Shown here piece by piece: positions 45,566 through 53,668 of a stretch of 64,000 nucleotides of DNA. Every line of letters starts with the position of its first letter. Position 1 is the first letter of the stretch. Source of the stretch: Actinocorallia sp. API 0066 (GTDB lineage: Bacteria; Actinomycetota; Actinomycetes; Streptosporangiales; Streptosporangiaceae); contig NZ_JAJLQY010000006.1 in assembly GCF_020991275.1 (NCBI RefSeq), positions 310,001-374,000 on the forward strand, written 5' to 3'. The notes below the pieces were generated by a model. The model worked only from the letters and a program-made list of their open reading frames with translations, did no database searches and was not told the DNA's origin. Position numbers and translations under genes: made by a program.

Positions 45566-47525
45566 CGCCTACCGGGCGGCGGCGGTCGCGTCGCTCGCCG
45601 CGGTGCTCGGCCTCGTCGCCGCGCTCTACGCGGGCGGCTCGCTGGCCGAGAAGGTGATCCCCGGTATCGGCGACGCCGGTGACCTGGTGCGCTGGGGCCT
45701 GCCCGTCGCGCGCACCGTGATGGACCTCTCGGCGGCGCTGACGGTCGGCTGCCTGGTCATGGCGGTGGTGCTGCTCCCCCTCATCCGGGACGGCCTGACG
45801 ACGGCCGCCACGACCTACCTGCGCGCCGCCTCCTGGTGCGCCGCCGTCTGGGCGTGCGCCGCGGGCGCCACCCTCGTGTTCACCGTGGCCGACATTCTCG
45901 GGGTGAGCGTAGGCGGGCTGCTGCGAGGCAACGAACTGTCGAGCTACGTAGGGCAACTCCCGCAGGGCACCGCCCTCCTGCTCGTCATCCTCGCGACCGT
46001 GGTGATCGCCCTCCTTGGACGCACCGTGGACACCCCGGCCGCCGCGCTCGGCCTTCTGTTCCTCGCCTTCGTCGCGCTGCTTCCGCCCGCGCTGACGGGG
46101 CATTCGGCTTCCTCGCCCAACCACTCGGTCGCGATGATCGGCCTCGCCCTGCATCTGGCGTCCGTCGTGCCGTGGGTGGGCGGCCTCGCCGTCCTCACCT
46201 GGCACGCGCTCACCAAGGGCAGGCTGCTGGAGACGGCGGCCTCCCGGTTCAGCCGCCTCGCGCTGTGGTGCGCGATCGTGGTGGGGCTGTCGGGGCTGGC
46301 CAGCACGATCTCCCGGCTGCCCGACCCGGTGCAGCTCGTCGAGACCGACTACGGGCGGCTGCTGCTGGCGAAGATGGCGGCTTTCGCCGTCCTGGTGTGG
46401 ATCGGGTGGCGGCACCGCGAGTGGACGGTCCCGATGATCGCCGACCGCAAGCCGCTCGCCTTCACCCGGCTCGCGGTGGTCGAGGCGGCGATCATGGCGG
46501 CGACGATGGGCCTCGCGGTGGCGCTGGCGCAGACCGCGCCGCCCGTCACGTCGCTGGAGGCCGAGAGCTCCGTCAAGGCGCTGCTGGGCTACGAGATGCC
46601 GCCGCCGCTGAACGTCGAGCGGCTGGCCACGCTGTGGCGGTTCGACCTGTTCTGGGTGGTGCTGGTGGCCGCGCTCGTCGGCTTCTACGCCGCGGCCGTG
46701 GTGCGGCTGCGCCGCCGCGGCGACGGCTGGCCCTGGTACCGGACGGTGTTCTGGCTGCTCGGCGCCTTCTCCGTCGCGGTGGCGACGCTGAGCGGCGTGG
46801 CCACCTACGCGCCGACCATGTTCAGCGTGCACATGAGCCAGCACATGGTCATCGCCATGATCAGCCCGATCTTCCTTGTCCTGGGCGCGCCCGTGACGCT
46901 CGCCCTGCGCGCGCTCAAGCCCGCGAAGGTGCGCGGCGACAGGGGTCCGCGCGAGTGGCTGACGGCCTTCCTGCACAGCAAGTACACCGCCGTGGTGGCG
47001 CATCCGGCCGTCGCGACGCTGATCTTCATGGGCAGCACGTGGGCGCTGTACTACAGCCCCGCCTTCGAGTGGCTGATGGGCAGCCACCTGGGGCACATCG
47101 CGATGCTCGCGCACTTCCTGCTGAGCGGCTACCTCTTCTACTGGGTGATCATCGGCGTCGACCCGTCGCCCAGGCCGATCGGCTACCCGTGGCGGCTGCT
47201 GCTGCTGTTCGTGACGATGCCGTTCCACGCGTTCCTCGGCCTCTCCCTGATGAACATGGGCGAGCCGCTCGCGGCCGACTGGTACAAGGTCGTCTACCCG
47301 CCGTGGGCGGGGCCGCTGGTCGACGACATCCAGAACGGCGGCGCGATCGCCTGGGGCTTCGGCGAGATCCCGACGTTCATCGTGCTGCTGGCGATCGTCG
47401 GCCAGTGGGCGGTGTCGGAGGGCCGCAGGGCGCGCCGCACCGACCGCCGCGCCGACCGCGACGAGGACGCCGAGCTGACCCGGTACAACGAGATGCTGAG
47501 CGGCCTCAACAAGGGCCAGGACTAG
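45558..47525 (+). CDS. copD: CopD/CtaG fusion copper membrane protein
   Basis: A 655-residue protein with about 15 membrane segments. The N-terminal half (1-330) is CopD-like copper import (WVGGLAVLTWHALT); the C-terminal half (about 350-610) resembles the caa3-type cytochrome oxidase assembly factor CtaG (FSVHMSQHMVIAMISP, HLGHIAMLAHFLLSG) with several conserved His. Together with CopC it probably brings copper in for oxidase assembly. Start ATG overlaps the copC end. Confidence 0.9.
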   Translation: MRSAYRAAAVASLAAVLGLVAALYAGGSLAEKVIPGIGDAGDLVRWGLPVARTVMDLSAALTVGCLVMAVVLLPLIRDGLTTAATTYLRAASWCAAVWACAAGATLVFTVADILGVSVGGLLRGNELSSYVGQLPQGTALLLVILATVVIALLGRTVDTPAAALGLLFLAFVALLPPALTGHSASSPNHSVAMIGLALHLASVVPWVGGLAVLTWHALTKGRLLETAASRFSRLALWCAIVVGLSGLASTISRLPDPVQLVETDYGRLLLAKMAAFAVLVWIGWRHREWTVPMIADRKPLAFTRLAVVEAAIMAATMGLAVALAQTAPPVTSLEAESSVKALLGYEMPPPLNVERLATLWRFDLFWVVLVAALVGFYAAAVVRLRRRGDGWPWYRTVFWLLGAFSVAVATLSGVATYAPTMFSVHMSQHMVIAMISPIFLVLGAPVTLALRALKPAKVRGDRGPREWLTAFLHSKYTAVVAHPAVATLIFMGSTWALYYSPAFEWLMGSHLGHIAMLAHFLLSGYLFYWVIIGVDPSPRPIGYPWRLLLLFVTMPFHAFLGLSLMNMGEPLAADWYKVVYPPWAGPLVDDIQNGGAIAWGFGEIPTFIVLLAIVGQWAVSEGRRARRTDRRADRDEDAELTRYNEMLSGLNKGQD

Positions 47526-47575
47526 CCGCCGCGACTCCGGGCCGTCGCGAGGCCGCCGCGGGCCGCAGCGGGGCG

Positions 47576-47624
47576 CTGAGGGCCGCACAGCGCGTCCCCT
47601 AGGGGACGGGCCCGGCGCCCTCAG
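47576..47624. terminator. Nested bidirectional terminator
   Basis: Outer arms CTGAGGGC/GCCCTCAG surround a perfect 16-base palindrome CGTCCCCTAGGGGACG (47593-47608). It lies between convergent copD and the response regulator gene. Confidence 0.7.
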
Positions 47625-47628
47625 GGTC

Positions 47629-48270
47629 TCAGCGGGGCTGGATGAAGCCCGTCTCGTAGGCGTGGATGACGGCCTGGGTGCGGTCGCGGGCGCCCAGCTT
47701 GGCGAGCAGGTTGCCGACGTGGGTCTTGACCGTCTGGAGGCTCAGGTACAGGCGGTCGGCGATCTCGGCGTTGGACAGGCCGGTCGCCATGAGCCGCAGC
47801 ACCTCGGCCTCGCGCTCGGTCAGGTCGGCGTGCCAGCGCGCGGGCGCGGGCGCGCTGCGCGGCGCGGCCAGGGCGCGGATCGCGGCCGGGAACAGCAGGA
47901 TGTCGCCCTGCACGACGAGGCGGATGGCCTGGAGGATCTCCTCGGGCCGCGACCGCTTCAGGAGGAACCCGCTCGCGCCGACCCGGAGCGCGTCGTAGAC
48001 GTAGTCGTCGTTCTCGAACGTCGTCAGCACGAGGATCTTGGGCGGGTGGGGCAGCTCGGTGAGGATCCGGCGGGTGGCCTCCAGGCCGTCCACGCCCGGC
48101 ATCCGGACGTCCATGAGCACGACGTCGGGCTCCAGGCGGGCGGCCTGGGCGCGCGCCTCGGCCCCGTCGCCCGCCTCCCCCGCGACGCTGAGGTCGGGCT
48201 CGGCGCCCACGATGGCGGCCAGGCCCGCCCTGATCAGCCGCTCGTCGTCGACGATCAGCACGGAGGTCAT
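47629..48270 (-). CDS. NarL/LuxR-family response regulator
   Basis: A 213-residue two-component regulator. The receiver domain (1-118) has acidic pocket VDDERL, the phosphorylation Asp in VVLMDVRMPG, Thr in LVLTTF and Lys in FLLKRSRP. The LuxR helix-turn-helix (about 145-205) has LTEREAEVLRLMATGLSNAEIA. The ATG overlaps the stop of the sensor kinase gene by four bases (ATGA), so the pair is translationally coupled. Confidence 0.95.
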   Translation of the reverse strand: MTSVLIVDDERLIRAGLAAIVGAEPDLSVAGEAGDGAEARAQAARLEPDVVLMDVRMPGVDGLEATRRILTELPHPPKILVLTTFENDDYVYDALRVGASGFLLKRSRPEEILQAIRLVVQGDILLFPAAIRALAAPRSAPAPARWHADLTEREAEVLRLMATGLSNAEIADRLYLSLQTVKTHVGNLLAKLGARDRTQAVIHAYETGFIQPR

Positions 48271-49466
48271 GCGGTCCCCTTCGGCAGCGGGATGGTCGCG
48301 CACAGCCGCCAGCGGCCGTCCAGGGCCCCGGCGCTGAACCGCCCGGCCAGCACCTCGACGCGTTCGCCGAGCCCGGCCAGGCCCCGCCCGCCGGTGCCCC
48401 GGCCGTGGGTGCGCGCCCCCATCGGATTGCACAGTTCCAGGTCGAGCGCCCCCTGGCGCGCGACCAGCCGCAGCTCCACCGGGACGTGCCCGGCGTGCTT
48501 GGCGACGTTCGTGAGGCCCTCCTGGACGATCCGGTACGCCTCCCGCGAGACGGCCGAGGGGAGCCGCGCGAGGTCCCCCTCGCGCTCCACGGAGACGTCC
48601 AGGCCCGTGTTGGCCAGGAGGTCGTCCAGGTCGTGGAGGGTGCGCTGGGGCGTCCTGGCGGTCTGCTCCTCGCGGAGCAGGCCGAGCACGTGATCCAGGT
48701 CCTCCAGGGCGGTGCGGGCGGACTCCTCGATCGCCTTCATCGCCTGGCGGGCGAACTCGGGGTCCCGGTCCAGGACCCGCTCGGCCGCCGCCGACTGGAC
48801 GGTGACGATGCTCAGCGCGTGCCCGACCGAGTCGTGCAGCTCACGGGCCAGCCGGGTGCGCTCGGCCTGCACCGACGCCCTGCGCTCGGCCGCCTCCACC
48901 CGCTCGGACGCGGACGGGCCCAGCGCCCACTCGGCGGCCCTGGCGGTCAGGTGGCCCGCCAGGACGATCCCGTAAAGGGTGGCGGGGACGAGCAGGAGCG
49001 CGGCGACCCTGACGGCCGCCATGATCCCGTTCGTCATGAACTCCGCCGCCACCTCGCCCTCGAACATCGGGAACAGCAGCCCGTAGACGACGAGCGAGGG
49101 CACCGCGATCGTGATGCCGCAGGCCACCGCGCCGCCCGCGAGGTGCGCGACGAACCAGCCGGAGGCGCGCAGCCGGGCGGGCCACCGAGGATTGGTGCCC
49201 GGGACCTGGGGCGCGCCGAGCAGTTCGACGGCGATGGCCCCCTCCAGCTTCCGGACCATCGGCAGCAGACCTATGCCGGTCAGCACGGCGAGAATCAGGG
49301 CGAACGCGACGAGCGTCGCATAGGGCTCACTGCCGACCAGGAGGGTCGAGGCGCTGGCCGCCGCACCCGCGATGATCGTGAGCGGCAGCGCCAGGAGCCC
49401 TCCCAGGAGCAGGAAGGTCCACCTGCGCCAGGTCAGGGCTGCGAAAAGAGGGCGAAGCGGTCTCAC
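48267..49466 (-). CDS. Sensor histidine kinase (HisKA_3)
   Basis: A 399-residue membrane kinase. Four hydrophobic segments fall within about residues 10-180, then the phosphoacceptor His in LARELHDSVGHALSIV, and a C-terminal ATPase with EGLTNVAKHAG and GRGLAGLGERVEVLAG. GTG at 49466 (VRPLRPLFAAL) is preferred. No distinct sensor domain is visible outside the membrane. It is the partner of the response regulator that follows. The signal is unknown. Confidence 0.92.
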   Translation of the reverse strand: MRPLRPLFAALTWRRWTFLLLGGLLALPLTIIAGAAASASTLLVGSEPYATLVAFALILAVLTGIGLLPMVRKLEGAIAVELLGAPQVPGTNPRWPARLRASGWFVAHLAGGAVACGITIAVPSLVVYGLLFPMFEGEVAAEFMTNGIMAAVRVAALLLVPATLYGIVLAGHLTARAAEWALGPSASERVEAAERRASVQAERTRLARELHDSVGHALSIVTVQSAAAERVLDRDPEFARQAMKAIEESARTALEDLDHVLGLLREEQTARTPQRTLHDLDDLLANTGLDVSVEREGDLARLPSAVSREAYRIVQEGLTNVAKHAGHVPVELRLVARQGALDLELCNPMGARTHGRGTGGRGLAGLGERVEVLAGRFSAGALDGRWRLCATIPLPKGTA

Positions 49467-49524
49467 CCCCTCATGGTGCCAGCAGTAGCCTCGGGGTCGT
49501 CTCCCCCTGAGGTCCCGTACAGAT

Positions 49525-49553
49525 CTCGTTCTCACGCGGGAGTGACGAACGAG
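49525..49553. promoter_or_regulatory. Inverted repeat upstream of the two-component genes
   Basis: CTCGTT (49525-49530) and AACGAG (49548-49553) flank an inner TCAC/GTGA pair, forming an interrupted inverted repeat 59 bases before the kinase start and about 90 before the divergent gtrA-like gene. It may be a binding site for the NarL-type regulator. Confidence 0.4.
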
Positions 49554-49641
49554 ACAAGAAACGGTTGTATCTAAGGTGTCGGTTCACGGTTAGGGTGATC
49601 CAGACGTTAAAAGTGTCAGAGACTGCCGATAGCGTGAGGTC

Positions 49642-50160
49642 ATGAGCGTAGGGAATCCCCCGAGGGGCGATCGGCCCCACCTAAGACCGACCGGTCCGGC
49701 CACGCCGGGACCGGTCCGCTCGTTCGTCCTCTTCGTCCTCATGGGCGGGGGCGTCACGGTGCTGTCCGCCATGCTCCTCTCGGCGTACGGCATGGTCAGC
49801 GACGTGCCCGCGCGCCTGCTCGCCGTCAACGCGCTGATCACGGCGGGCGGCACGGTCCTGGCGACGGAGCTGCACCGCCGCGTCACCTTCCGCAGTGACA
49901 GGCGGGGCTTCCGGATGCACGCGGAATCCGCCCTCACCGCGTTCGGCGCCTTCCTGGCCACCTCGGCGGCCATGCTGGTGCTGCGCGCCTTCAACCCCGA
50001 TCCGAGCGTCCTGCTCGACCAGGGCGTCTACCTCGCCGCCTCAGCCGTCGCCGGCGGCATCAGGTTCGTGGTGCTGCGGCTCGTCGTCTTCTCCTGCCGT
50101 CCGGGCAGCGCGGAACGGCGCGGACGCGGCGAACGCGAAGCCGTCGCCCTGGCGGCCTGA
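49642..50160 (+). CDS. GtrA-like membrane protein
   Basis: A 172-residue protein with four hydrophobic segments (about 25-48, 58-76, 97-113, 123-148) after a Pro-rich N-terminus. RSFVLFVLMGGGVTVLS, VTFRSDRRG and IRFVVLRLVVFS match the GtrA/DPMS family, membrane flippases or accessories for lipid-linked sugars in cell-wall glycan assembly. There is no glycosyltransferase neighbour. It is followed by a terminator. Confidence 0.8.
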   Translation: MSVGNPPRGDRPHLRPTGPATPGPVRSFVLFVLMGGGVTVLSAMLLSAYGMVSDVPARLLAVNALITAGGTVLATELHRRVTFRSDRRGFRMHAESALTAFGAFLATSAAMLVLRAFNPDPSVLLDQGVYLAASAVAGGIRFVVLRLVVFSCRPGSAERRGRGEREAVALAA

Positions 50161-50182
50161 CCCCGACGTCTCCCCGAACACC

Positions 50183-50209
50183 GAGCCCGGTCCGCACACA
50201 ACCGGGCTC
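50183..50209. terminator. Intrinsic terminator after the GtrA-like gene
   Basis: GAGCCCGGT and ACCGGGCTC form a perfect 9-bp stem with a 9-base loop followed by TTGCTTATTT, the best T-rich terminator in the window. A second, wider 13-bp repeat (GCCTGGGGGCGCT at 50221, complement at 50287) lies next to it. Confidence 0.85.
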
Positions 50210-50302
50210 TTGCTTATTTGGCCTGGGGGCGCTTTGCGAGCCCGGCGCCGCCCCTCCGGCCTGGGGGCCTACGGGGCAACCCCGGGAGCGCCCCCAGGCG
50301 GA

Positions 50303-51598
50303 TCAGAGGCCGACGCAGGCGAGGGCGCGGCGGTAGGCGTCGCGCCGCTGGGTCTCCTCGCCCGTCTCGCCCATCAGCTCGGCGAGGTCGAACCACGCCT
50401 GGGCGGCGTCCCGGGTCGATTCCATCTCCTCAAGGCAGGTCGCCGCCCTGGTGAGGAACGCCACCGCCTCGTTGCGGCGGCCCAGCCTGACGTGCGCCTC
50501 GCCCAGGACCGTCAGGGCCCAGGCGGAGGACCGGCGCGGCTCCTCGCCCAGCAGGTTCAGCGCCTGCCCGGCCAGCTCGATCGCCTCGGCGGGCTTGCCG
50601 AGCATGGTCTCGGCGCGGGCCAGCTCGGTCAGGCACCAGGCGGTGTCCACCTCGCCCGCGGCGCTGCCCTCGATGCCCGCGCGGGCCTGGACCAGGACCT
50701 GCTTGGCGCGGCCCGCCTCGGACGGGCGGGCGCGCAGCAGCAGCGAGGCGTAGGCGAGCTTCAGCCTGGCGAGATTGCGCGGGTCCTCGGCCTCACCGAG
50801 AAGGCTGAGCGCCCGCTCCGCGAGGGAGACGCCGCGCTCGTACTCGCCGCGCATCTCCGCGACGTAAGCGGCCTCCCAGTAGGCGGCGATCCTGGCCTGG
50901 ACGGTGCCGATCTTCTCGGCGCGGCCCACGAGGTCGTCGGCGAGCTGCCCGGCCCGCACGAGGTCGCCGCGCTCGATGCAGCAGCCCAGCAGCGTCGCGC
51001 CCAGGTGGACGGCGGCGTCGGTGAGCTCGCCGCCCGCGATGGCGAGGCGGCGCAGGGCGTCCTCGGCCACCAGGACCCCGGCGCTGGTGTCGCCGCGCTC
51101 GCGCAGGCAGCGGCTGAGGGCGACGTGCGCGCGCGTCCAGTGGTCGCGGTCGTACTCCAGGGAGGCGCCGGAGGCGATCTCCCGGAGCGCCTCGATGGCC
51201 TCCTCCAGCGCGCCGCTGGCCTCCAGGGCGAGGGCGTGGCCCCAGCGGGCCTGCTTGAGCATGTCGGGCAGGGCGAGCGCGTCGGAGTGGCCGAGCACCT
51301 CGGCGAACCTGTCGCGGGCCTCGGCGGCCGCGCCGTTCTGGAGCGCGATCTCGGCGTACTCCAGGGTGACCCGCAGGTCGTCGACGATGTCCTCGCTGAC
51401 GCCGCTCACCAGGTACGTCGCCGAGCAGTTGAGCTTGCGGGCGAGCAGCTCGATCACGCTCGGGGCCGGGACCCGCTTGTCGCTCTCGATCAGCGAGATG
51501 TAGCTGTCCGACAGCTCGGGGAAGGCGAGCTGGGCCTGGCTGACGCCGAGCTTGATCCGGAGGTTCCTGATCCGGTCTCCCAGAGTCTCTTGACTCAT
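50303..51598 (-). CDS. XRE-family regulator with TPR repeats (RRNPP-like architecture)
   Basis: A 431-residue protein. An N-terminal Cro/XRE helix-turn-helix (about 6-62, RIRNLRIKLGVSQAQLAF, SYISLIESDKR) is joined to a long helical array of TPR-like repeats (about 75-425; for example DMLKQARWGHALALEASG and ARLKLAYASLLLRA). This HTH-plus-TPR layout is that of RRNPP peptide-responsive regulators. A 45-residue exported peptide is encoded divergently 28 bases away. It could instead sense another ligand. Targets are unknown. Confidence 0.88.
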   Translation of the reverse strand: MSQETLGDRIRNLRIKLGVSQAQLAFPELSDSYISLIESDKRVPAPSVIELLARKLNCSATYLVSGVSEDIVDDLRVTLEYAEIALQNGAAAEARDRFAEVLGHSDALALPDMLKQARWGHALALEASGALEEAIEALREIASGASLEYDRDHWTRAHVALSRCLRERGDTSAGVLVAEDALRRLAIAGGELTDAAVHLGATLLGCCIERGDLVRAGQLADDLVGRAEKIGTVQARIAAYWEAAYVAEMRGEYERGVSLAERALSLLGEAEDPRNLARLKLAYASLLLRARPSEAGRAKQVLVQARAGIEGSAAGEVDTAWCLTELARAETMLGKPAEAIELAGQALNLLGEEPRRSSAWALTVLGEAHVRLGRRNEAVAFLTRAATCLEEMESTRDAAQAWFDLAELMGETGEETQRRDAYRRALACVGL

Positions 51599-51626
51599 TG
51601 GCGTCCGCTCCTCTTAGCTACGAGTC

Positions 51627-51764
51627 ATGAACCGTAAGCGCACAGTCATCGCCGCTCTTGGCTCGGCCCTCCTGGCGGTCGCGGCATCGCTGGGTCTGCT
51701 CCTGCCGCCCGCGGCCGCCCATGCCGCACCCGCCGGGATCGGTCCGCGCGTGCATTGTTGCTGA
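51627..51764 (+). CDS. Short exported peptide precursor, candidate signal for the XRE-TPR regulator
   Basis: A 45-residue frame: positively charged start MNRKR, a hydrophobic core of about 20 residues (IAALGSALLAVAASLGLLL), a PPAAAHA cleavage-type site near residue 33, and a short tail APAGIGPRVHCC. This is a typical Sec signal followed by only about 12 residues, as in pheromone precursors. It is divergent from the XRE-TPR gene with just 28 bases between the starts. No strong ribosome site is visible. The coding call rests on the clear signal-peptide shape. Confidence 0.65.
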   Translation: MNRKRTVIAALGSALLAVAASLGLLLPPAAAHAAPAGIGPRVHCC

Positions 51765-51782
51765 TTCGAGCACGCTCCGTCC

Positions 51783-53300
51783 TTACATCGCACGAAGTGC
51801 CAGGAAAAAGTCCACCCTGTCCTCCAGGGTGGACAGGTCCCGGCCCGTCAGTTCCTCGACCCTGCGGATGCGGTACCGCAGCGTGTTGACGTGCAGATGG
51901 AGGGCCGCCGCGCACTTGTTCCACGAGCCGGAGTGGTCCAGGAAGGCGGTGAGGGTGGCCACGAGGTCGGAGTGGTGTTCCCTGTCATAGTCCTGCAACG
52001 GGCGCAGCAGCCGCTCCCGGAACGAGCGGCGCACCCCGTCCGGCACGGTCGCCAGCAGCAGCGCGTGCGAGTGGATCTCGTCGCTCGTCACCACGTGGGC
52101 GCGGCCGACGCGGCGGGCGGCGGCGAGCCTGCGGGTGTGCCGCGCCTCCTCGACGGCGCCGCGCAGCAGCGACGGACCCGTCGCGGGGCCGCTCACGCCC
52201 ACGGTGAGGCGCTCGCGGACCAGCCCGGCCTCCAGCAGCCCGGCGGCCTCCCTGAGCCGCTCCACGAGCTCCTCACGGCTGTCCTCGGCCGCGACCACCG
52301 TGACGGCCTCGCCCTCGACGGCGGTGACGGCCGTCGCCTCGGGCATCAGTTCGCGCAGCACGGCGACGCTCTCGGCGGCGTCGCCCAGCGCGCAGGCGAC
52401 CGCCACGTAGGGACGGGCCGGGTCGAGCCCGCAGGTGCGCATCCGCGCGGAGATCTCGGCGGGTTCGGCGGGCGCCGGGTCGAGCAGCTCGCCGAGCAGG
52501 CGCCGCTCGACCTTGTGGCCCTCCTCCAGGCGGGCCCGCTCCAGCGCGGCGAGGGCGGCCAGCTCGTGCGCGGACTCGCGGACCTCCTCGGGCAGGTCGG
52601 CAAGCTCGCCCTCGCAGGCGAGGAACCAGCCGGCGACCCGGTGCGCGGCGCGGCTGTTGATCGGCAGCAGCGTGCGCGGCCCCTCGGAGCCGCCGGAAAC
52701 CACGTGTGGGAGCCGGGACGCCGTCAGGTACTCGGCGGCCAGACGACGGGCGTCCGGCGGGTCCTCGCCGGGGCCGACGACCACCCGGCCGGTCGGGGAC
52801 AGCACCCAGCAGGCCCGGCCCAGCTCGGCCCGCGTCAGCTTGAACACCGACTCCAGGCCGGAGCCCTCGGCGACGGAGGCGATGAGGCGCCGGTGCCTGC
52901 CCAGGACCGTCGCCAGGCCCGCCGCCCGCTCGGCGGTGAGCCGCCGGGTGACGAGTTCGCTGATCGTCCCGAAGGACACCTCGCGGGCTATCTCCAGCAG
53001 GGGCAGTCCGCGCCTGGCACACGCCTCGCGGACCCGGCTCGGCACCGCGTCCTGCACGGACAGGCCGACGCCCAGCGCGGTCGCGCCCGCGTCCACGAGC
53101 TCGTCCACGAGCTCCTCGGGGCGCTCGCGCAGGCCGGGGCCGATCAGCCCGGTGAGCACCAGCTCGTTGCCCGAAAGGTAGCGGCCGGCCTCCACCAGCT
53201 CGGTGAGGTACACCCAGCGGATGGGTCGGTCGAGCGCGTGCTCGCCCGACAGCAGCGATACACCCGGCTCGCCCATCTCCAAGAGGTCCCTCAGTCGCAC
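51783..53300 (-). CDS. pucR: PucR-family transcriptional regulator
   Basis: A 505-residue regulator of purine catabolism type. The N-terminal PucR domain (about 5-125; LLSGEHALDRPIRWVYLTE) is followed by a GGDEF-like middle (about 285-400) and a C-terminal helix-turn-helix (about 445-500; WNKCAAALHLHVNTLRYRIRRVEELTGRDL). It is divergent from a transthyretin-like gene and a purine permease gene, its probable targets. The ligand is unknown. Confidence 0.93.
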   Translation of the reverse strand: MRLRDLLEMGEPGVSLLSGEHALDRPIRWVYLTELVEAGRYLSGNELVLTGLIGPGLRERPEELVDELVDAGATALGVGLSVQDAVPSRVREACARRGLPLLEIAREVSFGTISELVTRRLTAERAAGLATVLGRHRRLIASVAEGSGLESVFKLTRAELGRACWVLSPTGRVVVGPGEDPPDARRLAAEYLTASRLPHVVSGGSEGPRTLLPINSRAAHRVAGWFLACEGELADLPEEVRESAHELAALAALERARLEEGHKVERRLLGELLDPAPAEPAEISARMRTCGLDPARPYVAVACALGDAAESVAVLRELMPEATAVTAVEGEAVTVVAAEDSREELVERLREAAGLLEAGLVRERLTVGVSGPATGPSLLRGAVEEARHTRRLAAARRVGRAHVVTSDEIHSHALLLATVPDGVRRSFRERLLRPLQDYDREHHSDLVATLTAFLDHSGSWNKCAAALHLHVNTLRYRIRRVEELTGRDLSTLEDRVDFFLALRAM

Positions 53301-53331
53301 GCGCTAAGGCTAGTGGCGCTTGGATGGGCTC

Positions 53332-53634
53332 ATGAGCATCACGATCAGGGTGGTGGACGCCGTGCGGGGCGTCCCGGCGTCCGGCGTGCCCGTCCGCCTC
53401 GACACCTATGACGGGCAGTCTTGGCAGGCGGCCGAGGAAGGCGTGACCGACGAGCGGGGAGGGATCCGGCTGGAGGCCACGGGCGACGGGCCGTTCCGGG
53501 CGAGGCTCGGGGCCGGTCAGTACTTCCGTACCGCTTTTCCGGAAGTGCAGGTGATCTTCGATCCGTCGGCAGGGAACCGGCTTGAACTGCAACTCGCACC
53601 CCACACGTATACGGCGGCGATCATCACGGAATAA
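53332..53634 (+). CDS. Transthyretin-like protein related to 5-hydroxyisourate hydrolase
   Basis: A 100-residue protein. VVDAVRGVPASGVPVRLDTY and YFRTAFPEVQVIF follow the transthyretin/HIUase fold and its spacing. The enzyme's N-terminal HVLD His is replaced, the His before the final strand is not seen, and the closing YRGS tetrapeptide is absent (the end is TYTAAIITE). I therefore call it HIUase-like, probably not active as such. Its position between pucR and a purine permease supports a purine link. Confidence 0.75.
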   Translation: MSITIRVVDAVRGVPASGVPVRLDTYDGQSWQAAEEGVTDERGGIRLEATGDGPFRARLGAGQYFRTAFPEVQVIFDPSAGNRLELQLAPHTYTAAIITE

Positions 53635-53668
53635 TCCTGCGTAATCAAGTGATCGTAGGAGGATGTTC

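Noticed and set aside
51646-51924. Minus-strand frame overlapping the short exported peptide
   Set aside because: Basic, low-complexity and partly antisense to pucR's end region; the plus-strand frame has a coherent signal peptide.
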